This document shows, piece by piece, positions 30,079-35,745 of a stretch of 35,745 nt of DNA. Under the pieces are notes generated by a model. That model was given only the letters and a program-made list of their open reading frames with translations, was not told the DNA's origin and ran no database searches. The number at the start of each line of letters is the position of its first letter. The first letter of the stretch is position 1. A program made the translations under genes and the position numbers. This DNA comes from Acidaminococcaceae bacterium (GTDB lineage Bacteria > Bacillota > Negativicutes > Acidaminococcales > Acidaminococcaceae). The DNA lies in assembly GCA_029004715.1 (NCBI GenBank), contig JAQVYX010000009.1:1-35745 (forward strand), written 5' to 3'.

Positions 30079-30112
30079 AATCCTATTCTACTTTGTAGAG
30101 TAGGATTTTTTA
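30079..30112 (+). terminator. intrinsic terminator after tRNA-Gly
   Basis: AATCCTATTCTAC-TTT-GTAGAGTAGGATT then T-run. Confidence 0.85.
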
Positions 30113-30340
30113 TTATGGGAGGCTTAAAAATATTTGAGACAGTTTTTTTTAGAAAATTCAAACCTGAGGCTGAACAAGAGCTGCTTTATTAAGTAAAAGT
30201 GGCCATAATAGCTATATTTGCTATATATAATGAGAGAAAACCATACACAAGTTGCCAAATATTGACCTTTATGATATGATATACAAGCAGTTTTTATGGA
30301 TATTTTTCAAAGCAAGCAAATATAAAAAACACAAAATAAG

Positions 30341-30359
30341 TATTTCGCATAGCGAAATA
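30341..30359 (+). promoter_or_regulatory. 5'UTR hairpin abutting the tig Shine-Dalgarno
   Basis: TATTTCGC-ATA-GCGAAATA immediately followed by AGGAGG. Confidence 0.5.
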
Positions 30360-30373
30360 AGGAGGATTTTTTA

Positions 30374-31654
30374 ATGAGCATTTCTGTAGAAAAACAAGGC
30401 AATGAAGCAACAATCAAATTGGTGTTATCAGCAGCTGAGGTAAACAAAGGATTTAATAAGGCTATTGCTAAAATAAACAAACAGGTTAATATACCTGGAT
30501 TTAGAAAGGGTAAAGCTCCTCGTCATATTTTGGAAAATCATGTAGGCAAAGATGCCGTTAAGCAAGAGGCTTTTGAAATATTAGCTAATGAATGTTACAC
30601 AAAGGCATTGACAGAGGAAAAACTAATTCCTGTATCAGATCCTACGATTGCAGATTCTAAGTTTGAAGAAAACGAGGATATGGAAATAACTCTAACGGTT
30701 ACTTTGAAGCCGGAACCTGAACTAGGTGAATATAAAGGACTTTCCGTTGTTAAGAAGGTTGTAGAAATAACAGATAAAGAAGTTGACGAAGCTGTTGACG
30801 ACTTACGCAAGAGAGCAGCAAAAATGGTAGTGGTGAAAGACGCTGTTATTGAAAAAGGCGACTTCGCTATAATTGACTTTGCCGGGACTGTAGATGGTGA
30901 ACCATTTTCAGGTGGCGAAGGAAAAGGCTATCCTTTGGAAGTAGGATCGGGAAGTTTCATACCTGGGTTTGAAGAACAATTAATTGGCTTAAAAGCAGGT
31001 GAAGCTACTGATGTTGATGTAACTTTCCCTGAAACATATTTTGTCAAAGAATTGGCCAACAAGGAAGCTGTGTTTAAAGTTAACGTGCAAGATGTGAAAC
31101 GCAAAGAGTTACCGGAATTAAACGATGAGTTTGTTGCGGCTAATTCTGACAGCAAGACTGTAGAGGAATTGAAAACTACGACCAAGGAACGTTTACAAGC
31201 AAGTGCAGAGCAAAATTCGCAAGCTGAATATGAAAGAGCATTAGTAATGCAAGCTGTTGACAATGCAAAATTTGAAGTTCCTGAAATCATGATAGAAGAT
31301 CGTATTTCTAGAATGGTTGAAGAATTAAAAATGAGCTTGGAAAGCCGTAAAATGAATCTAGATATGTATATGAAATATACTGGGCAAGATATGGCAAAAG
31401 TACGCGAAAACCAAAAACCAACTGCTGTGGAAAATGTGAAAACAGATTTAGTTTTGGATGCCATTGCTAAAGTTGAAAAGATTCAAATTTCCGAAGAAGA
31501 AGTTAATGATGAAATGGCTGCTATAGCATCTCAACACGGTGCTAGCATTGAAGACGTAAAAAAAATCATTGCCGGCAACAACAACATGGGCTTATTGCTA
31601 GCAAATGTCTTGCGTAAAAAAGCAGCACATATTATTATTGATAGTGCTAAATAA
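30374..31654 (+). CDS. tig: trigger factor
   Basis: NIPGFRKGKAPRHILENHVG ribosome-binding signature; FKBP domain; synteny with clpP/clpX/lon. Confidence 0.96.
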   Translation: MSISVEKQGNEATIKLVLSAAEVNKGFNKAIAKINKQVNIPGFRKGKAPRHILENHVGKDAVKQEAFEILANECYTKALTEEKLIPVSDPTIADSKFEENEDMEITLTVTLKPEPELGEYKGLSVVKKVVEITDKEVDEAVDDLRKRAAKMVVVKDAVIEKGDFAIIDFAGTVDGEPFSGGEGKGYPLEVGSGSFIPGFEEQLIGLKAGEATDVDVTFPETYFVKELANKEAVFKVNVQDVKRKELPELNDEFVAANSDSKTVEELKTTTKERLQASAEQNSQAEYERALVMQAVDNAKFEVPEIMIEDRISRMVEELKMSLESRKMNLDMYMKYTGQDMAKVRENQKPTAVENVKTDLVLDAIAKVEKIQISEEEVNDEMAAIASQHGASIEDVKKIIAGNNNMGLLLANVLRKKAAHIIIDSAK

Positions 31655-31696
31655 TTTTGTGGTGTATAATATTAATTAAGAAGTGAGGTGTGAAAG

Positions 31697-32299
31697 ATGG
31701 GTTTTGTACCTATAGTTGTAGAACAATCTAGTAGGGGCGAACGTTCCTATGATATATATTCCCGTTTGCTAAAAGACAGAATAGTCTTTGTAACCGGTCA
31801 AATTGATGATTATATGGCTAACCTCATTATTGCGCAGCTTTTATTTTTGGAGGCTGAAGATCCTAGTAAGGATGTTCATCTTTATATTAATAGTCCCGGC
31901 GGTAGTGTGAGCTCAGGTATGGCAATTTATGATACCATGCAGTACATTAAGCCTGATGTTTCTACTATTTGCATTGGAATGGCTGCTTCTATGGCGTCAG
32001 TGCTCTTAGCCGCAGGTACCTCAGGAAAACGTTTTGCCCTGCCATATTCACGGGTAATGATTCATCAGCCATTGGGTGGTGCCCAAGGGCAAGCTAGTGA
32101 TATTGAAATTCATGCTAGAGAAATATTGCGCATTCGTGAAGAAATGACAGATATTCTGGTAAAACATACCGGACAGGCAAAAAAGAAAATTCAACAGGAC
32201 ACGGAAAGGGATCATTTCCTTACCAGTGCGGAAGCTAAAGAATATGGCCTTATTGATGAAGTAGTAACAAGAGCTGCTGATAAGGTTGTAGAAAAGTAA
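31697..32299 (+). CDS. clpP: ATP-dependent Clp protease proteolytic subunit
   Basis: [47 protein letters not shown] catalytic motifs. Confidence 0.97.
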   Translation: MGFVPIVVEQSSRGERSYDIYSRLLKDRIVFVTGQIDDYMANLIIAQLLFLEAEDPSKDVHLYINSPGGSVSSGMAIYDTMQYIKPDVSTICIGMAASMASVLLAAGTSGKRFALPYSRVMIHQPLGGAQGQASDIEIHAREILRIREEMTDILVKHTGQAKKKIQQDTERDHFLTSAEAKEYGLIDEVVTRAADKVVEK

Positions 32300-32347
32300 T
32301 ATATGTTGTAACAAACATCTAGTTTTTTAGTGAAGGGGGAATGACAT

Positions 32348-33613
32348 ATGAATTTTGGCGATGGAAACGATAATAATTATACATGTTCTTTCTGTGGCAA
32401 AAAACAAGGGCAAGTCAAGAAATTGGTTGCTGGTCATAATGTCTTCATTTGCGATGAATGTATTGAAGTGTGCAATGAAATGCTTGCAGAGGAGTTTGCT
32501 AAGCCTACAGAAGAATTCCGCAGTGAATTGCCTAAACCCAAAGAAATTAAGGAAATCCTTGACCAATATGTAATTGGGCAAGAGGAAGCAAAGAAAACAT
32601 TGTCTGTAGCAGTCTATAATCACTATAAACGTATTCATTATGAAGATCAAAATAAAAATAGTGACGTGGAGTTGCAAAAATCAAATATTTTAATGCTTGG
32701 GCCCACCGGCAGTGGTAAAACATTATTGGCTCAGACCTTGGCTAAGATTTTGCAAGTACCTTTTGCCATTGCCGATGCTACTGCTCTTACAGAGGCTGGT
32801 TATGTAGGCGAAGATGTGGAAAATATTTTGTTGCGCTTAATCCAAAATGCTGACTTTGATATTGAACGCGCTGAACGAGGCATTATTTATATTGATGAAA
32901 TTGATAAAATTTCCCGTAAATCTGAAAACCCTTCTATTACTCGTGATGTATCAGGAGAAGGTGTACAGCAAGCATTGCTGAAGATTTTGGAAGGGACGGT
33001 TGCTAGTGTTCCACCTCAAGGCGGACGTAAGCACCCACATCAAGAGTTTATCCAGATAGATACCACTAATATTTTGTTTATTTGTGGAGGGGCTTTTGCT
33101 GGGATAGAAAACATTATTAGCTCACGTGTTGGTAAGAAAAACATGGGTTTTGGTGCTGACATTAAAACTAAGAGTGAGCTAAAGTCCGACGCTATGCTCA
33201 AAAAAGTATTACCTGAAGATTTAATGAAATTTGGTTTGATCCCCGAGTTTGCCGGTCGGTTGCCGGTACTAGTGACGTTAGATTCCTTGGATGAAGCAGC
33301 TCTTATTCGCATCTTAACTGAACCTAAAAATGCTTTAACTAAACAATATGAGCATTTCTTAGCTATGGATGATGTGGAACTTAGCTTTGATGAGGGGGCA
33401 CTAAAAGCTATTGCGCATGAAGCTCTTAGTCGTAGTGCTGGTGCTAGAGGGTTACGGGCAATAATAGAAACTATTATGCGTAATGTCATGTACGAAGTTC
33501 CTTCACGAAGCGATGTAAGGAAATGTGTGGTTACGGAAGATGTCGTTAAAACTCACAAAGATCCCACGTTACTTTTAGAAGAAAAAACGAAGGAAAAACG
33601 TAAAAAAGCATAA
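32348..33613 (+). CDS. clpX: ATP-dependent Clp protease ATP-binding subunit
   Basis: Zinc-binding CSFCGKKQ...[26 protein letters not shown]. Confidence 0.97.
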   Translation: MNFGDGNDNNYTCSFCGKKQGQVKKLVAGHNVFICDECIEVCNEMLAEEFAKPTEEFRSELPKPKEIKEILDQYVIGQEEAKKTLSVAVYNHYKRIHYEDQNKNSDVELQKSNILMLGPTGSGKTLLAQTLAKILQVPFAIADATALTEAGYVGEDVENILLRLIQNADFDIERAERGIIYIDEIDKISRKSENPSITRDVSGEGVQQALLKILEGTVASVPPQGGRKHPHQEFIQIDTTNILFICGGAFAGIENIISSRVGKKNMGFGADIKTKSELKSDAMLKKVLPEDLMKFGLIPEFAGRLPVLVTLDSLDEAALIRILTEPKNALTKQYEHFLAMDDVELSFDEGALKAIAHEALSRSAGARGLRAIIETIMRNVMYEVPSRSDVRKCVVTEDVVKTHKDPTLLLEEKTKEKRKKA

Positions 33614-33618
33614 TTTGA

Positions 33619-33651
33619 GGGGGAAAAGGGGTTAACCTTTTTCCCCTTTTT
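33619..33651 (+). terminator. intrinsic terminator between clpX and lon
   Basis: GGGGAAAAGG-ggttaa-CCTTTTTCCCC then T5. Confidence 0.85.
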
Positions 33652-33672
33652 GTCTATAATGTAATTAAAGAG

Positions 33673-33687
33673 GACGTAATTTACGTC
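33673..33687. promoter_or_regulatory. palindromic operator candidate upstream of lon
   Basis: GACGTAA-T-TTACGTC, 13 bp downstream of TATAAT (33655-33660). Confidence 0.45.
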
Positions 33688-33712
33688 AATGTATTGGATG
33701 GGAGGATTCCAC

Positions 33713-35745
33713 ATGAGTGAGAATAAATTAAGAATGCCCTTGTTGCCTTTGCGCGGCATGATGGTGTTCCCAGGTATGATTATAAATTTAGATATAGGTC
33801 GTGAGCGTTCCATTAAAGCAGTTGAGACCGCAATGAATGGTTCGCGTAAAATTTTCCTTGTTGCTCAAAAAGAAGCGATTACCATGGATCCTACTGCGGC
33901 AGATATGTTTAATTATGGTATTATTGCGGAAATAAAACAGTTATTAAAACTTCCTAACGGAGCTTTGCGGGTGCTGGTAGAGGGATTGAACAGGGCACAG
34001 ATATTATCTGTGGAAGATATAGAAGGTTCTAATTTTGAAGTTATTGTCAATAGTGTTGAAGATATAAATGATCATAGCAATGAAGTCGAAGCTTTGAAAC
34101 GCATGTTGGTAGAAACATTCGAACAGTGGGTTTTGGCTAGCAAAAAAATTACGTCAGAGGTGCTAATCACATTTAAAGATCAGGCTGACCCTGGTCGTAT
34201 TGCAGACATGATTGCAGGTTATATTGGTATTAATATCAGTGAAAAAGAAAAAGTTCTAGAAGCAAGCGATGTTAAAGTACGCATGAACTTACTCTATGGA
34301 TACTTATGCAAAGAATTGGAAATTGCTAATATTGAAAAGAGTATTTCCCAACAGGTTAGCAAACAAATAGAACAGAATCAAAGGGAATATTATTTGCGCG
34401 AGCAAATGAAGGCCATTAGCAAAGAATTAAATGATGGTGATGAACGTCAAGCAGAAGTTGATGTATATAAGAAAAAAATTGCGGAATTAAAATTGCCGGA
34501 AGACTTAGTTGAAAAACTTGATAAGGAACTGGATCGCTTGTATAAGATGCCACCTATGATGGCAGAAAGTGCTGTGATTCGTAACTATTTAGATGTGATT
34601 TTAGCTTTACCGTGGAACACATTTACTGAGGACAACTATGATTTAAAATTGGCTGAAAAAATTTTGAATAAGGATCATTGTGGTTTAGAAAAAGTTAAAG
34701 AACGTATTTTAGAATACTTAGCTGTGCATGCATTGACTAAACAAAACAAAGGACCCATTTTGTGTTTAGTTGGACCTCCTGGCGTTGGTAAAACATCTTT
34801 AGCTCGTAGCGTCGCACGTGCTATTAATCGTAAGTTTACGCGTATTTCTTTAGGTGGGGTACGTGATGAAGCAGAAATACGTGGACATAGACGTACTTAT
34901 ATTGGGGCTATGCCAGGACGCTTGATTCATGGAATGCAGATTTGTGGCAGTTCTAATCCTGTATTTTTATTGGATGAAGTAGATAAGATGAATGCAGATT
35001 TTCGTGGCGATCCTGCTTCAGCACTGCTAGAAGTTTTGGATCCGGAGCAAAATTGTAATTTTAGCGATCATTTTGTAGAATACCCTTTTGACATGTCCAA
35101 TGTATTTTGGATTGTTACTGCCAATAGTGTTGACACGATTCCTGCAGCTTTGTTAGATAGAATGGAAGTGATTCAACTATCTAGTTACACTGATGAAGAG
35201 AAAATAAAGATAGCACGATTGCATTTAATCCCCAAAGAGCGTAAAGCGCATGGACTGACAGCTAAAACGTTTTCTGTCGTGCCAAAAACTATAGAGCAAA
35301 TTATTCGTGATTATACTCGTGAAGCAGGTGTGCGTAATTTAGAGCGTAAAATAGCTAGTTTGTGCCGCAAGGCTGCTCGCAAAATTGTGGCAGGTGAAGT
35401 TAAAAGCGTTAAAATAACTTCGGCTAATTTAGCGACATTTTTGGGCCCTATTATCTATTTAGAAAGTGATTTAAAGGCGCGTAGTGAAGTTGGTATCTGT
35501 ACAGGATTAGCGTGGACCAGTGTAGGTGGTGAAATGCTGAAAGTAGAAGTTATAGCTTGTGCCGGCAAAGGGAAATTGCAATTAACCGGTCAGCTGGGTG
35601 ATGTTATGAAAGAATCCGCGCAAGCAGGTTATACGTATATTCGTTCTAGAGCGAAGCAGTTAGGGTTACCGGAAGATTTCTCCGCAAGAACAGATATCCA
35701 TATCCATTTACCAGAAGGGGCAATACCTAAAGATGGACCTTCGGC
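33713..35745 (+). CDS. lon: ATP-dependent protease La, 3' truncated by window
   Basis: ATG 33713 after [55 protein letters not shown]; frame open to the window end. Missing from the ORF track. Confidence 0.96.
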   Translation, partial: MSENKLRMPLLPLRGMMVFPGMIINLDIGRERSIKAVETAMNGSRKIFLVAQKEAITMDPTAADMFNYGIIAEIKQLLKLPNGALRVLVEGLNRAQILSVEDIEGSNFEVIVNSVEDINDHSNEVEALKRMLVETFEQWVLASKKITSEVLITFKDQADPGRIADMIAGYIGINISEKEKVLEASDVKVRMNLLYGYLCKELEIANIEKSISQQVSKQIEQNQREYYLREQMKAISKELNDGDERQAEVDVYKKKIAELKLPEDLVEKLDKELDRLYKMPPMMAESAVIRNYLDVILALPWNTFTEDNYDLKLAEKILNKDHCGLEKVKERILEYLAVHALTKQNKGPILCLVGPPGVGKTSLARSVARAINRKFTRISLGGVRDEAEIRGHRRTYIGAMPGRLIHGMQICGSSNPVFLLDEVDKMNADFRGDPASALLEVLDPEQNCNFSDHFVEYPFDMSNVFWIVTANSVDTIPAALLDRMEVIQLSSYTDEEKIKIARLHLIPKERKAHGLTAKTFSVVPKTIEQIIRDYTREAGVRNLERKIASLCRKAARKIVAGEVKSVKITSANLATFLGPIIYLESDLKARSEVGICTGLAWTSVGGEMLKVEVIACAGKGKLQLTGQLGDVMKESAQAGYTYIRSRAKQLGLPEDFSARTDIHIHLPEGAIPKDGPS

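Noticed and set aside
30115-30192. 25-codon ORF MGGLKIFETVFFRKFKPEAEQELLY downstream of tRNA-Gly
   Set aside because: No RBS, directly after the tRNA terminator, no amino-acid bias suggesting a leader.
30928-31464. 178-aa minus-strand ORF over tig
   Set aside because: Ser-rich shadow translation of trigger factor.
32355-32573. 72-aa + strand ORF overlapping clpX in another frame
   Set aside because: Inside the clpX zinc-domain coding region; no separate initiation signal.

Overview
The window is AT-rich and looks chromosomal. By gene content and family resemblance I think it comes from an anaerobic Firmicute of the Negativicutes type (inference, not proven). It carries: the end of a PAS-GGDEF protein; mrp; a small secreted protein plus a TauE/SafE permease; a ten-gene shikimate/Phe/Tyr operon (two tandem DAHP synthases, tyrA, aroB, aroA, aroC, pheA, aroE, aroK, aroQ); an MscS channel; a CHAD protein; an AGCS symporter; a GltD-like oxidoreductase; cysE; an M20 amidohydrolase with two translationally coupled membrane proteins (DUF3100-like plus a small partner); an orphan 161-aa protein; thiC with a TPP riboswitch; nifJ; a Na/Pi-PhoU transporter; tRNA-Gly(GCC); and tig-clpP-clpX-lon, with lon truncated by the window edge and absent from the ORF track. 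The most interesting signals are outside the ORF track. (1) An unannotated 44-codon leader peptide with 10 aromatic codons, followed by a terminator and a plausible antiterminator, sits upstream of the aromatic operon; it looks like a ribosome-mediated attenuator, with a trp-operator-like palindrome near the predicted start site. (2) A ~310-nt structured, unidentified ncRNA candidate at ~860-1168 has its own strong promoter and terminator. (3) The M20/DUF3100/small-membrane-protein cassette has direct repeats upstream of its promoter and a perfect 30-bp-stem hairpin after it. No CRISPR array or insertion sequence was seen.
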